The notes under the pieces: generated by a model | Databases searched by the model: none | Told to the model about the DNA's origin: nothing | Seen by the model: the letters and a program-made list of their open reading frames with translations, nothing else | Source: Oscillospiraceae bacterium | GTDB taxonomy: Bacteria; Bacillota; Clostridia; Oscillospirales; Acutalibacteraceae | Direction of reading: 5' to 3' | Length of the DNA: 64,000 nucleotides | Assembly (NCBI GenBank): GCA_003514385.1 | Contig: DOQR01000005.1 | Coordinates: forward strand, 1-64,000 | Translations under genes and position numbers: made by a program | Shown: positions 17,548 through 26,465 of the stretch, in pieces | Layout: each line of letters opens with the position of its first letter | Numbering within the stretch: the first letter of the stretch is position 1

Positions 17548-19143
17548 GTGCTCAAAAATATGTCTATCAGAAACAAACTTGTCGTGTCGAATATGCTTAT
17601 GGTCATCATCCCCGTGACGATTATAACCGCGGTTATCCTGCTGACCACATTATCCATAACATATTTTTCAACTTCAAAGCTGTCATTCGACCCGTCATTC
17701 GGTTCTTTCCTGCTTTACAAGACGCAGTTCAATGTCTCGTCGCTTGAGGACAAGATAAAGACTCCAAAAAAGAGCGATACCGACAGGCTCGGCGCGATGG
17801 ATAAAAAGCGTATCGCTCCGCTCAGAGCGGGGATAACCAAGTCCGGCAGCGGCATGGAGAACAGAATAAGCGATGCCGTTCTCGGAGCCTGCGCGAATAT
17901 CCAGAAAGACGGCTCGGATATTATGATTCTCGCGAACGACGAGATAATATACAAAACCGTCGAAGCGGATGTCTATGAGATGGTCGGCGCGGTCATTGAT
18001 ATCTGCGGCAAGAGCCTGAGCGATATAAACAGCCCGTTCGTCACCTCGAACGACAGCGGAACGGTCGTTACCGATGTCTTTTCTGTCGAGGGCGAGGGCA
18101 TTGTAAAAATAATTGTAGTCAACAAAAATCTAAACGCAATCGTCAGCTCCGGCATCTACAGCGGCAGCTCCGGCATACCGATAAAGGGCAATAACGTCAT
18201 CGCCATCGCAGCGGTCGTTGCGGTCGTCGCGATAATCATAACAAACGGCTTGCTCGTCATTCTCATGCTCAAGAGCATTATGGAGCCGATGACCATACTC
18301 CAGACGGCTACCCATGAGCTGCGCGACGGTAACCTCGACTATAAAGTACCCTATAGCTCCAAAAATGAGATAGGTCAGGTCTGCGCGGACTTTGAAGAGA
18401 TGCGCCAGCGGCTCAAGGAGTCGGTCGAACAGCAGCAGAAATATGAAGAGAACAGAATGCAGCTCATCGCCGGCATCTCGCACGATCTCGGCACTCCGCT
18501 GACTACTATAAAAGGCTACGCCTCCGGCATACTCGATGGCATAGCCGACACGGACGAGAAAAAGATGCGCTATGTCGGAGTCATTTATGACACCGCGCAG
18601 GGTATGGACACCCTCGTTTCCGAGCTTTCGATGCTCTCGAAGCTCAGCCTTGACAAAGTGCCGTTTTATTTTGAAAAGATAAAGGCGAAGGACTTCTTCG
18701 AGGAATATACCGCCTATGTCGCCGACACCCTCGGCGAGGCTGACATAGAGTTTATATATAACTTCGAGTGCGACGAGGACAGGGAGATAAATATCGATCC
18801 CGCCCAGTTCAGGCGCGTGCTCAACAATCTTATCGACAACAGCCGCAAATACGGCGCGGAGGACGGAACGGCTAAAATAATGCTTTCCGTCAGAAACGGC
18901 GAAGACGGACACATCGAAATATCTATTGAAGACAACGGTCAGGGTGTCCCGGCGGACGAGCGCGATAAGATATTCGAAACTTTCTACAGAGGCGACAAGG
19001 CGCGGACGGGTCACAAAAACGGAAGCGGACTCGGCCTCGCGATAACAAAGCAGATAACCGACCGCCACGGCGCGTCCATCCGCGCGGATGAGAGCGAGCT
19101 CGGCGGACTCAAGGTGATAATAGATTTGCCGCGGGCAAAATAA
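17548..19143 (+). CDS. Two-component sensor histidine kinase
   Basis: 531 residues. TM1 is at about 12-38, then an extracytoplasmic sensing region of some 170 residues, TM2 at about 210-237, a HAMP domain, a HisKA domain with GISHDLGTPLTTIKGYASG (phospho-acceptor His312), and an HATPase domain with N-box NNLIDNSRKYG, DNGQGVP and GSGLGLAI. The start is GTG with AAAGGAG seven bases upstream; the frame extends further 5' but without a better site. It forms an operon with the response regulator 15 bases downstream. The signal is unknown; nearby wall hydrolases make envelope stress a reasonable guess. Confidence 0.93.
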   Translation: MLKNMSIRNKLVVSNMLMVIIPVTIITAVILLTTLSITYFSTSKLSFDPSFGSFLLYKTQFNVSSLEDKIKTPKKSDTDRLGAMDKKRIAPLRAGITKSGSGMENRISDAVLGACANIQKDGSDIMILANDEIIYKTVEADVYEMVGAVIDICGKSLSDINSPFVTSNDSGTVVTDVFSVEGEGIVKIIVVNKNLNAIVSSGIYSGSSGIPIKGNNVIAIAAVVAVVAIIITNGLLVILMLKSIMEPMTILQTATHELRDGNLDYKVPYSSKNEIGQVCADFEEMRQRLKESVEQQQKYEENRMQLIAGISHDLGTPLTTIKGYASGILDGIADTDEKKMRYVGVIYDTAQGMDTLVSELSMLSKLSLDKVPFYFEKIKAKDFFEEYTAYVADTLGEADIEFIYNFECDEDREINIDPAQFRRVLNNLIDNSRKYGAEDGTAKIMLSVRNGEDGHIEISIEDNGQGVPADERDKIFETFYRGDKARTGHKNGSGLGLAITKQITDRHGASIRADESELGGLKVIIDLPRAK

Positions 19144-19158
19144 GAAGGAGAGAGAAAA

Positions 19159-19854
19159 ATGAGCAAAAAGATTCTTGTTGTTGAGGATGAAAAAAATATA
19201 GCCGAACTCGAGCGCGATTATCTCGAGGCGAACGGCTATACTGTTGAGATGGAGTTCGACGGAAAGAGCGGACTCGATAAGGCACTCGGCTCGGACTATG
19301 ACCTCGTGATACTCGATGTCATGCTCCCCGGGATTGACGGCTTCGAGGTCTGTCGCCAGATACGCAAGCACAAGGAGTGTCCCGTGCTCATGGTCTCGGC
19401 GAAAAAGGACGAGATAGACAAGATAAGAGGACTCGGTCTCGGCGCGGACGACTATATAACCAAACCGTTCAGCCCCTCCGAGCTTGTCGCGCGCGTCACG
19501 GCGCACATTTCCCGCTATGAGCGTCTGACCTCAAAGGGCGAAGAGCCGGTCAATTATATTATAAATGTCGGCAAGCTTTCGATAGATACCCACGCCCGCC
19601 GCGTGTTTGTCAACGAGAAAGAGGTCACGCTCACGAACAAGGAGTTCGACCTGCTCACGTTCCTCGCATCAAACCCGAATGTGGTCTACAGCAAGGACGC
19701 CATATTCGATAAAATATGGGGACTCGATGCGATAGGCGAGACCTCGACCGTCACCGTCCATATCAACAGAATCCGCGATAAAATCGAGACGGACAGCTCC
19801 AACCCGCAGTATATAGAGACAGTCTGGGGAGCGGGCTACCGCTTCAAGGCATAA
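19159..19854 (+). CDS. OmpR/PhoB-family response regulator
   Basis: 231 residues. The receiver domain has acidic pocket VVEDE, phospho-acceptor D53 in VILDVMLPG and conserved K in ITKPF. The C-terminal winged helix ends in YIETVWGAGYRFK. It is the cognate regulator of the kinase just upstream. Members of this family bind direct repeats spaced by about one helix turn. A terminator follows. Confidence 0.94.
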   Translation: MSKKILVVEDEKNIAELERDYLEANGYTVEMEFDGKSGLDKALGSDYDLVILDVMLPGIDGFEVCRQIRKHKECPVLMVSAKKDEIDKIRGLGLGADDYITKPFSPSELVARVTAHISRYERLTSKGEEPVNYIINVGKLSIDTHARRVFVNEKEVTLTNKEFDLLTFLASNPNVVYSKDAIFDKIWGLDAIGETSTVTVHINRIRDKIETDSSNPQYIETVWGAGYRFKA

Positions 19855-19858
19855 AAAA

Positions 19859-19897
19859 AGAGACTGCCGCCGAAAACGGCAGTCCCGTATACTTTTT
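19859..19897. terminator. Bidirectional terminator
   Basis: GACTGCCG (19862-19869) pairs with CGGCAGTC (19877-19884). A seven-base A-run lies to the left and TTTTT to the right, between convergent genes. Confidence 0.8.
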
Positions 19898-19902
19898 GCT
19901 TT

Positions 19903-20754
19903 TCAGCCCTCAAGCTCGGCAGTCCAGTCGAACGAAAAGGTCTCGCCCTTTTCGAGCCTCTCGATGCCGCGCTTTTCGGCTATTGAGCCCTTTTTCTCGT
20001 GGCTGTCATTTATGCCGTACCACGGCTCAAGGCAGACATAGGGCGCGTTGGGCTTAGCCCATATTCCGAGATAGGGTGCTTTGCCGAAGGTGAATTTTAC
20101 TGTCCTGTCGCTGCTGATGAGGCGCAGGCTCTCTGAATTGAGTCCCTCGAGGATAAGCGCGTCCTTGTCGAAAATATGCTCTGTGAGCCTTATTGTGCGC
20201 CCGTTTTCGAGCTCTACCGGGAAAGTCTCATCCATGAGAATGGAGCTTGAATCTATTCTCATCGTGCGAAGATTTTCGTCTTTTTCGAACTCTATCGCGT
20301 CGCCTATGCGGCAGTTGAAGCCGGGGTGCGCGCCGATCGAGAAATACATCTCGCCGTCGGTCTTGTTTATGACTGTGCTCGTGTAGCGGAGTGTGTGCCC
20401 GCTGACGGAATATTTTATCAGCAGCTCAAACTCGAACGGATAGCACTTTCTCGTCTCGTCGCTCGACGCGAGGGATAAGGTCATGGAATCTTCGCTCTGC
20501 TCTTTGAGAGCGAACACCGAGTGGCGCGCGAAGCCGTGCTTCGGCATCTCATATTCGCGGCCGCTGTAGCGATACTTTCCGTCCAGAAGCTGGCCGATTA
20601 TCGGGAAGAGAACCGGCGCTCTGCCGTACCAGACTGACGGATCGCCCTGCCAGAGAAACTCTTTTCCGTTTTCCTTGAGCTCGATCGAGCTCAGCTGTGC
20701 TCCGTCGTCCTCCGCGCTGACGCGAAGAAATTCGTTTTCAATCGTGTATATCAT
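19903..20754 (-). CDS. Aldose 1-epimerase family protein (LacX-like)
   Basis: 283 residues with a galactose mutarotase-type beta-sandwich: FLRVSAEDDGAQLSSIE at the start, PKHGFARHSVF with the first active-site histidine, and FSIGAHPGFNC with the second. These enzymes interconvert alpha and beta anomers of free or phosphorylated sugars. The substrate is not predictable. The open frame begins 20 codons earlier, but the ATG at 20754 has CAGGAG seven bases upstream. It is cytosolic and monocistronic. Confidence 0.88.
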   Translation of the reverse strand: MIYTIENEFLRVSAEDDGAQLSSIELKENGKEFLWQGDPSVWYGRAPVLFPIIGQLLDGKYRYSGREYEMPKHGFARHSVFALKEQSEDSMTLSLASSDETRKCYPFEFELLIKYSVSGHTLRYTSTVINKTDGEMYFSIGAHPGFNCRIGDAIEFEKDENLRTMRIDSSSILMDETFPVELENGRTIRLTEHIFDKDALILEGLNSESLRLISSDRTVKFTFGKAPYLGIWAKPNAPYVCLEPWYGINDSHEKKGSIAEKRGIERLEKGETFSFDWTAELEG

Positions 20755-20860
20755 ATTTTCACTCCTGTTGTGACCTGCGTCACTGATTTTATCTTTACGA
20801 AGTAATTTTATCACCGAACAGGCAATAAATCAATTCAATTCTGAAAGGAAGAGGTTATAA

Positions 20861-21301
20861 ATGAAGGTTTATGTTATTCACGGACCCAATATGAATATGC
20901 TCGGCATAAGGGAGCCGGATATCTACGGCAGGCAGACCTATGACGATCTTGTTGAATATATCCGCGCGCGCTGCGAAGAGAACGGCATGGAGCCGGAGTT
21001 TTTCCAGTCGAACCACGAGGGCACGCTCGTTGACATAATCCAGCAGGCGTATTATGAAAAAGTCGATGCGATAATAATCAACCCCGCGGCTTATACTCAT
21101 ACGAGCATCGCGATACATGACGCGCTCAAGGCGGTCGGTATTCCGACGGTCGAGGTGCATCTGTCAAATATTTCCGCGCGCGAGGAGTTCCGCGAGAATT
21201 CATATATAACCCCTGCCTGCGTCAAAACATATATCGGCTTCGGATTTGAGGGCTACGAGAAGGCGGTAAAGCACCTGAAAAAGCACTATTGCAAGGACTG
21301 A
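20861..21301 (+). CDS. aroQ: Type II 3-dehydroquinate dehydratase
   Basis: 146 residues, the family's usual length. HGPNMNMLGIREPDIYG at the start includes the catalytic Y22; INPAAYTHTS and EVHLSN carry the other active-site residues. The enzyme converts 3-dehydroquinate to 3-dehydroshikimate in the shikimate route to aromatic amino acids, working as a dodecamer. It stands alone here, without other aro genes; the window's Trp-controlled transporter (55.7 kb) is a separate route to the same products. AGGAAGAGG precedes the ATG. Confidence 0.95.
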   Translation: MKVYVIHGPNMNMLGIREPDIYGRQTYDDLVEYIRARCEENGMEPEFFQSNHEGTLVDIIQQAYYEKVDAIIINPAAYTHTSIAIHDALKAVGIPTVEVHLSNISAREEFRENSYITPACVKTYIGFGFEGYEKAVKHLKKHYCKD

Positions 21302-21390
21302 AGCAAAAAGTTTACAAAGCGTTAACCGATTTTGAGGTTCTTTGATATAAAATAAGCTAAAGAGACACAGAAAACTTTTTGGGGGAAAAG

Positions 21391-22302
21391 ATGACAGGCT
21401 ATATCAAAGCTTTCAAGCCCGAGCTCAAAATCAAGGATTATGAGCTCTACCGCGGCGTATACTGCTCCGAGTGCAGAGTGCTCGGCAGACTCTATACCCC
21501 GATAGCGAGAATGCTTCTGAGCTATGATTTCACTTTTCTTTCGATAGTTCGCCTGGCTCTTCAGGAGCAGTGCGGAAAATTTGAAAAAGGACGCTGTTGC
21601 GTGAATCCCGCGAAGAAGTGCCTCAAATGTACCGAAGATGCGGAACTCGAACGCAGTGCCGATGTCGTTATAATCGTCTCTTATTATAAACTGCTCGACG
21701 ATATCGCGGACGGCGGATTCTTCAAACGCCTTGCGTGCCGGCTTATAAAGCCCGCGCTTTCGCTCATGCACAAAAAAGCCGCGAAACGGCAGGAGATGCT
21801 CGACCGCGCCGTCGCCGCCGCAATGGAAGAACAGCAAAAAATCGAAAAATCCGGCACGGCGTCGCTCGACGAGGCGGCGGATCCGTCCGGTAAGATGCTC
21901 GCCGCAATATTCTCTCAGGGATACTACGGCGAGGACAAAATACAGCTGTGGCGTTTCGGCTATCTTCTGGGCAGGTGGATATATCTGCTCGATGCCGTTG
22001 ACGATATCGAAAAGGATATAAAGAGCGGGTCATATAATCCGCTAAAAGCAAAATTTCCCGATGCGAACAGCCTCTCGGGCGATGAGTTCAGAAAATTTGC
22101 CAAAGAGCGTCTTGACCTCACGGCGGGCGAGACGGCGAACGCACTGAACGGACTGAAGTTCAACCGATTCGGGGATATAATAGAAAATGTGGTCTGCGAC
22201 GGAATGTTTGTTTCGCAGACGGAAGTATTCAGAAAGAAAGAGGGTGTGAAGAATGAAAAAGAATCCGTTCTCGGTTCTCGGAGTACCGGACACGGCGAGT
22301 GA
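21391..22302 (+). CDS. DUF5685 family protein
   Basis: About 303 residues. The N-terminus carries closely spaced cysteines (YCSEC, CCVNPAKKCLKC), probably a metal site. The later part is helical with YLLDAVDDIEKDI, which recalls Asp-rich motifs of prenyl-synthase folds, though no such activity is known. Function unassigned. An upstream TTG is in frame, but the ATG at 21391 behind GGGGG is preferred. The next gene starts 50 bases before this one ends; pairing with a J-domain protein is usual for the family. Confidence 0.75.
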   Translation: MTGYIKAFKPELKIKDYELYRGVYCSECRVLGRLYTPIARMLLSYDFTFLSIVRLALQEQCGKFEKGRCCVNPAKKCLKCTEDAELERSADVVIIVSYYKLLDDIADGGFFKRLACRLIKPALSLMHKKAAKRQEMLDRAVAAAMEEQQKIEKSGTASLDEAADPSGKMLAAIFSQGYYGEDKIQLWRFGYLLGRWIYLLDAVDDIEKDIKSGSYNPLKAKFPDANSLSGDEFRKFAKERLDLTAGETANALNGLKFNRFGDIIENVVCDGMFVSQTEVFRKKEGVKNEKESVLGSRSTGHGE

Positions 22303-22840
22303 CGAGCAGATAAGAAACGCTTATCGCGAGCTCGCCCGCAAATACAGCGACTCGTCGGACGACGGCAAAATGCAGGAGCTCAATGACGCGTATGACCAGA
22401 TAGTCATGCTCCGGGGCGGACTCGGCGGCTCGTCGTCCTCATCGTCTTCGCGCTCCTCGTCTTATGCGGGCAATATGTCCGACCTGTCCGATATACGCGA
22501 AAAAATACGCAGCGGCAGGATAGAGGACGCATTGGTTCTGCTCGACGGAATTCCCGAGCAGTATCGCGCTGCAGAGTGGTATTATCTCAAGGGCGCGGCT
22601 CAGCAGAGACGCGGCTGGCTCGACTATGCATCTGAGAATTTTGACCGCGCGTGCAGAATGGATCCCAACAACCGCGAATATGCGGCGGCAAAGGAAAATC
22701 TCGATTCGTCGAAAAACGGCGGCTTCCGCAGCGCACGCAAATCGTCGAACGGCTGCGGCGCCTGCGATGTTTGCTCCGGTCTGCTCTGCGCCGACTGCTG
22801 CTGCGAGTGCATGGGCGGCGATCTTATCCCTTGCTGCTGA
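22253..22840 (+). CDS. J-domain-like protein lacking HPD, with Cys-rich tail
   Basis: 195 residues. Residues 4-50 match a J domain (PFSVLGVPDTASDEQIRNAY, LNDAYDQI), but the loop that should read HPD has YSDSS at 31-35, so it should not stimulate a DnaK ATPase. A Ser-rich linker follows, then a TPR-like region (AEWYYLKGAAQQRRGWLDYA), then a tail with about ten cysteines in pairs (GCGACDVCSG, CADCCCEC, CC). Its start lies inside the DUF5685 gene, so the two are coupled. It may be a scaffold or metal-binding partner of DUF5685; this is inference. Confidence 0.75.
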   Translation: MKKNPFSVLGVPDTASDEQIRNAYRELARKYSDSSDDGKMQELNDAYDQIVMLRGGLGGSSSSSSSRSSSYAGNMSDLSDIREKIRSGRIEDALVLLDGIPEQYRAAEWYYLKGAAQQRRGWLDYASENFDRACRMDPNNREYAAAKENLDSSKNGGFRSARKSSNGCGACDVCSGLLCADCCCECMGGDLIPCC

Positions 22841-22854
22841 GGATTGATCTTGAT

Positions 22855-23400
22855 ATGAAACAGGAAATGAAAAAAACATCCAAAATAGCTCTCAGCGCCG
22901 TTTTTGCGGCGCTGTCTGTCGCTCTGATGGCGTTAGTCTCGATTATCCCGAATCTCGAGCTGGCGCTCCCCGCGATATCGGGTCTGTTCGTCGCGGCCAT
23001 CGTCATTGAGATAAACAAAAAATGGGCGCTCGGCGTGTGGGCGGCGGTGTCCGTGCTGTCGCTAATAGTCGTCCCGAACAAAGAGGCGGCGATAATTTAC
23101 GCAGTCTTTTTCGGCTATTATCCCGTGCTCAAATCCGTGCTCGAGAGCAAAACGCCGCGCGCGGTCGAGTATATTATAAAAGTGCTGACCTTTGCGGGCG
23201 TTATGACTCTGTCATATTTTTTGATGATAAAATTTATGGGCATCGACCCAGACCTGCCGGATTTTCTCGGCAAGTGGGCGATACCCGCGATAGCGCTGCT
23301 CGGCATAATCGCATTTTTGCTCTATGATTATGCCCTGTCAAAGCTGATTACATTCTATTGCCTACGCCTGAGCAGCAAGCTCAGAAAGATACTTAAATAA
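22855..23400 (+). CDS. Small integral membrane protein, ECF S-component-like
   Basis: About 181 residues and five or six hydrophobic segments, beginning MKQEMKKTSKIALSAVFAAL. The short basic N-terminus before the first helix and the overall pattern resemble substrate-binding (S) subunits of ECF-type importers, but no clear substrate family is recognisable. The frame is open upstream; I chose the ATG that follows TGAGG. It starts 14 bases after the J-like gene and ends the three-gene unit before a terminator. A role in membrane or vitamin transport is only a guess. Confidence 0.6.
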   Translation: MKQEMKKTSKIALSAVFAALSVALMALVSIIPNLELALPAISGLFVAAIVIEINKKWALGVWAAVSVLSLIVVPNKEAAIIYAVFFGYYPVLKSVLESKTPRAVEYIIKVLTFAGVMTLSYFLMIKFMGIDPDLPDFLGKWAIPAIALLGIIAFLLYDYALSKLITFYCLRLSSKLRKILK

Positions 23401-23436
23401 ATATATCCGCACTGCTTTTGCAGATATAAAAAGTTA

Positions 23437-23469
23437 AACCGACCTATGTGTTTATAGGTCGGTTTTTTA
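23437..23469 (+). terminator. Rho-independent terminator
   Basis: AACCGACCTAT (23437-23447) pairs with ATAGGTCGGTT (23454-23464), followed by six T. Confidence 0.9.
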
Positions 23470-23716
23470 TGTTATTGCAAAGTGTATTGAAGCACACCGT
23501 TTATCGGTTAGATAAATGAGAATTTATCGCAGAATCTATTCAGGCGCCCCTGTAGGGGAGCTGGATCGGCGTAAGCCGAGACTGAGGGGTTAGCTCGCTT
23601 CGTTTAAAGTGATAGTAAAAGTGCAAAAAATAACCTTGTAAGTTGCGAGCCAATAAATTTGTGCAAAATTCGCGGGCAGATGATATCCGCCCCACACTAC
23701 TGTGCCGCTTTTATCT
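23470..23716. repeat. Non-coding spacer with dispersed-repeat-like hairpins
   Basis: No gene is evident. The stretch has small palindromes: GCCCCTGTAGGGG, ATCGGCGTAAGCCGA and CGGGCAGATGATATCCGCCC. Comparable pieces (ATCGGCGTAGCCGAT, CGGGTATTATCCGCCCG) occur again at 60.3-60.45 kb. It looks like a decayed miniature element. Confidence 0.45.
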
Positions 23717-25000
23717 TTATATCAGCTCGCCCTCGCACCAGTCATCGCCGCAGGCGGTGATTTTTACTTTGCGCAGACCGTGTGTGCAGCCGCTCTTTAT
23801 TCTGACCGGCGTGTAGTTCGCCGTGTAGCCCTGAATACTGCCGTCGCGCAGCCTCTCTTCAAACAGAACCTCGACTATTCTGCCTATCTGTCTCTCTAAA
23901 AATTCATGCCGAACTTCGCCTGCCGCCGCGATCATCTCGCGGCTTCTGCGCTCTTTTTCGGCGTTTTCAACGACATCCGGGAACTCCGCCGCCCGCGTGC
24001 CCGTCCTGCGTGAATAGGGGAATACGTGAACTTTTTCGAAGCCTATCTTCTTGACGAAATCGCGCGAAATCTCAAAATCTTCTTTAGTCTCGCCAGAGAA
24101 GCCGACCATAACATCTGTAGTCAGCGTCGTGTCCTCGAACTCGCTTCTGAGCCTTGTGCAGAGTTCTTCGTATTCGGCGACGGTGTAGTGGCGGTTCATG
24201 CGCTTGAGTGTCTTGTCGCATCCGCTCTGGAGCGATATGTGAAACTGCGGGCAGAGTTTTTTGCATTCTGCCAGCCTTTTTGTAACTTCCGGAGTCATGT
24301 GATCCGGCTCGAGAGAACCGAGACGCACGCGCTTTATCCCATCGAACGATGCGGCGAGCTCGACCGCGTCGCAGATGCTTGCCCCGCAGTCCGTGCCGTA
24401 TGCCGAAAGGTTTATGCCGACGAGAACTATCTCCGAAAAGCCTTTCTTTTCGAGCGAGGATATCTCTTCTCTTATGTCTTCGAGCGGCTTCGAACGCACG
24501 CGCCCGCGCGCATATGGAATGACACAGTAGGAGCAGAAACGGTTGCAGCCGTCCTCGATTTTGACCGTTGCCCTTGTGCGCTCGCGAAAATCGTTTATCA
24601 GCTCGCCCGAGAATTTTTCGCCGTTTTCGTGCTGAGCTATGCGCACTATCCTCTCACGCGTGCGGAAGAATTCATCGATCATGTCGGGAATCTGCTTGTT
24701 CGAGCGGTTGCCGGTGACAATATCCGCCTGGGTGAGCAGACGCGCGTCCTCGGGGAACGCCTGCGGCATGCAGCCCGTGAGCACTATCACGGCGTCCGGA
24801 TGCAGCTTTCGCAGGTGGCGCACATTCTGCCTCGTCTTGCGGTCGCTCTCGGCGGTTACGGTGCAGGAGTTGACTATGTAGACATCCGCCTCTTCGCTCG
24901 CCCCGACACATTCAAAGCCGCGCTTTATCAGCGCCTGCTCCATCGACTGCGATTCATACTGATTGACCTTGCACCCGAGAGTGCAGAATGCGACTTTCAT
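23717..25000 (-). CDS. mtaB: tRNA t6A37 methylthiotransferase MtaB
   Basis: 427 residues. The N-terminal UPF0004 domain has three cluster cysteines (TLGCK, NSCTV, LTGCM). The radical SAM domain has CNRFCSYC and a C-terminal TRAM-like segment follows. MtaB inserts a methylthio group at C2 of t6A37 in tRNAs reading ANN codons, using SAM and two 4Fe-4S clusters. Length and motif spacing fit MtaB better than MiaB or RimO. It shares its substrate nucleotide with TcdA at 5.9 kb. No operon partner is visible. Confidence 0.92.
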   Translation of the reverse strand: MKVAFCTLGCKVNQYESQSMEQALIKRGFECVGASEEADVYIVNSCTVTAESDRKTRQNVRHLRKLHPDAVIVLTGCMPQAFPEDARLLTQADIVTGNRSNKQIPDMIDEFFRTRERIVRIAQHENGEKFSGELINDFRERTRATVKIEDGCNRFCSYCVIPYARGRVRSKPLEDIREEISSLEKKGFSEIVLVGINLSAYGTDCGASICDAVELAASFDGIKRVRLGSLEPDHMTPEVTKRLAECKKLCPQFHISLQSGCDKTLKRMNRHYTVAEYEELCTRLRSEFEDTTLTTDVMVGFSGETKEDFEISRDFVKKIGFEKVHVFPYSRRTGTRAAEFPDVVENAEKERRSREMIAAAGEVRHEFLERQIGRIVEVLFEERLRDGSIQGYTANYTPVRIKSGCTHGLRKVKITACGDDWCEGELI

Positions 25001-25160
25001 ATCATCACCGCGGCAAAAGCCGCCCTTCCTTTGAGTTTTGCAGTGAAATTATACAGCATTTCGCCCTCTTGTGCAAGTCCGCGGGGCTAAGATGCAGATA
25101 ATCGGCATATATCTTTAATACTGTTTTTATATCCGCTTTTGATTTTCGGGAGATGATGTT

Positions 25161-26315
25161 ATGAACCGTAAGCTGAAAACGGTGCTCTGCGCCGCCCTTG
25201 TTCTTCTGCTGATGTTCTCTTGCTGCTGCGTGAGCTTCGCCGATGAACCGATGCCCGTCACCGTCAAGGCGAAAGCGGCGGTGCTCATGGATGTGGATTC
25301 CGGCAAGGTGCTCATGAGCATGAACGCCGATGAAAAACTTTATCCAGCCTCCGTTACGAAAATAATGACCCTCCTGCTCGTGACCGAAGCGCTCGACAGC
25401 GGGAAGATATCACTCAACGACACCGTAACCGCCTCCGCCTCCGCCGCTTCAAAGGGCGGCTCGCAGATATGGCTCAAAGAGGGCGAGCAGATGACGGTCG
25501 ATGATCTGCTCAAGGCCACCGCTGTTTACAGCGCGAACGACGCCTGCACGGCTCTGGGCGAGCTGCTCGCAGGCAGCGATGAGGCGTTCACCGCGATGAT
25601 AAACGAGCGTGCCGGGCAGCTCGGCATGAAAAATACCCATTTCGATAACTGTACGGGGCTCGACGATACGACTACAACGCATCTGACGACCGCCATGGAT
25701 GTTGCGATAATGTCGCGCGAGCTGTTGAAACACGAGCGCATAATGAACTACACAACTATCTGGATGGACTCATTGCGCGGCGGCGCAACGGAGCTTGTCA
25801 ACACGAATAAGTTGGTCAGGTTCTACAAAGGCACGACCGGGCTCAAGACCGGCACAACGGCGAAGGCAGGATGCTGTGTCTCCGCGAGCGCGAAGCGCGG
25901 AAACACGCATCTCATAGCCGTTGTCATGGGCAGCCAGACGAGCGACGACCGCTTCAACGGAGCAAAAGCAATGCTCAACTGGGGTTTTGCAAACTATTTG
26001 ACCGTCATGCCCGAGATAGACCCGTCGTTGATAACCGATGTCGCTGTAATAGGCGGCGTTGTCGATTCGATTCATCCGTCTCTGCCGAAAGCCGCCAGCG
26101 TGCTCGTCAAAAAAGGCGAGGAGGGCAAGATAAAGACCGATGTCGAGCTCTGTGTCGACGTTCAGGCGCCTGTAGAGAAAGGGCAGGTGCTCGGCAAAGT
26201 TGTGCTGAGCCTCGGGGACGAAAAGATAGGGGAGTATAATATCGTCTCGCCCGATGCCGTGCGCGCGCTGACTTTCAAAGATATTTTCTTCCGCCTGCTG
26301 AAATCCCTCGCCTGA
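25161..26315 (+). CDS. D-alanyl-D-alanine carboxypeptidase, DacF/PBP5 type
   Basis: 384 residues with an N-terminal signal peptide ending near SFA (26-27). The serine site S64-V-T-K67, the SxN motif YSAND and KTG in GLKTGTTAK are complete. A C-terminal beta domain (PBP5_C) ends in a short amphipathic helix that would hold the enzyme to the membrane. It trims the terminal D-Ala from peptidoglycan stem peptides outside the cell. In spore formers, DacF-type enzymes also adjust cortex cross-linking. GGGAGATG precedes the ATG. Monocistronic. Confidence 0.92.
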   Translation: MNRKLKTVLCAALVLLLMFSCCCVSFADEPMPVTVKAKAAVLMDVDSGKVLMSMNADEKLYPASVTKIMTLLLVTEALDSGKISLNDTVTASASAASKGGSQIWLKEGEQMTVDDLLKATAVYSANDACTALGELLAGSDEAFTAMINERAGQLGMKNTHFDNCTGLDDTTTTHLTTAMDVAIMSRELLKHERIMNYTTIWMDSLRGGATELVNTNKLVRFYKGTTGLKTGTTAKAGCCVSASAKRGNTHLIAVVMGSQTSDDRFNGAKAMLNWGFANYLTVMPEIDPSLITDVAVIGGVVDSIHPSLPKAASVLVKKGEEGKIKTDVELCVDVQAPVEKGQVLGKVVLSLGDEKIGEYNIVSPDAVRALTFKDIFFRLLKSLA

Positions 26316-26413
26316 AAACTGTATGAATATACAAATTGAGCACCCGCTTTTTGTCGGATAATACAAAAAAGACTGATATTGTGTATTAAGAATAAAATAA
26401 AAGTTACAGATGT

Positions 26414-26419
26414 TATAAT
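26414..26419 (+). promoter_or_regulatory. Extended -10 promoter element
   Basis: TATAAT with TG one base upstream (26411-26412). No good -35 at standard distance, as is usual for extended -10 promoters. It precedes the gene at 26466. Confidence 0.5.
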
Positions 26420-26465
26420 TAGCTCGTGTGTTTAAAGGAAAAAACAAAGAAAAGAGGAAAAATTT

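Noticed and set aside
18130..19506. A 458-codon reverse-strand frame
   Set aside because: Antisense to the histidine kinase and response regulator genes; no motif or start site.
22253..22840. Functional DnaJ co-chaperone
   Set aside because: The HPD tripeptide needed to stimulate DnaK is absent.
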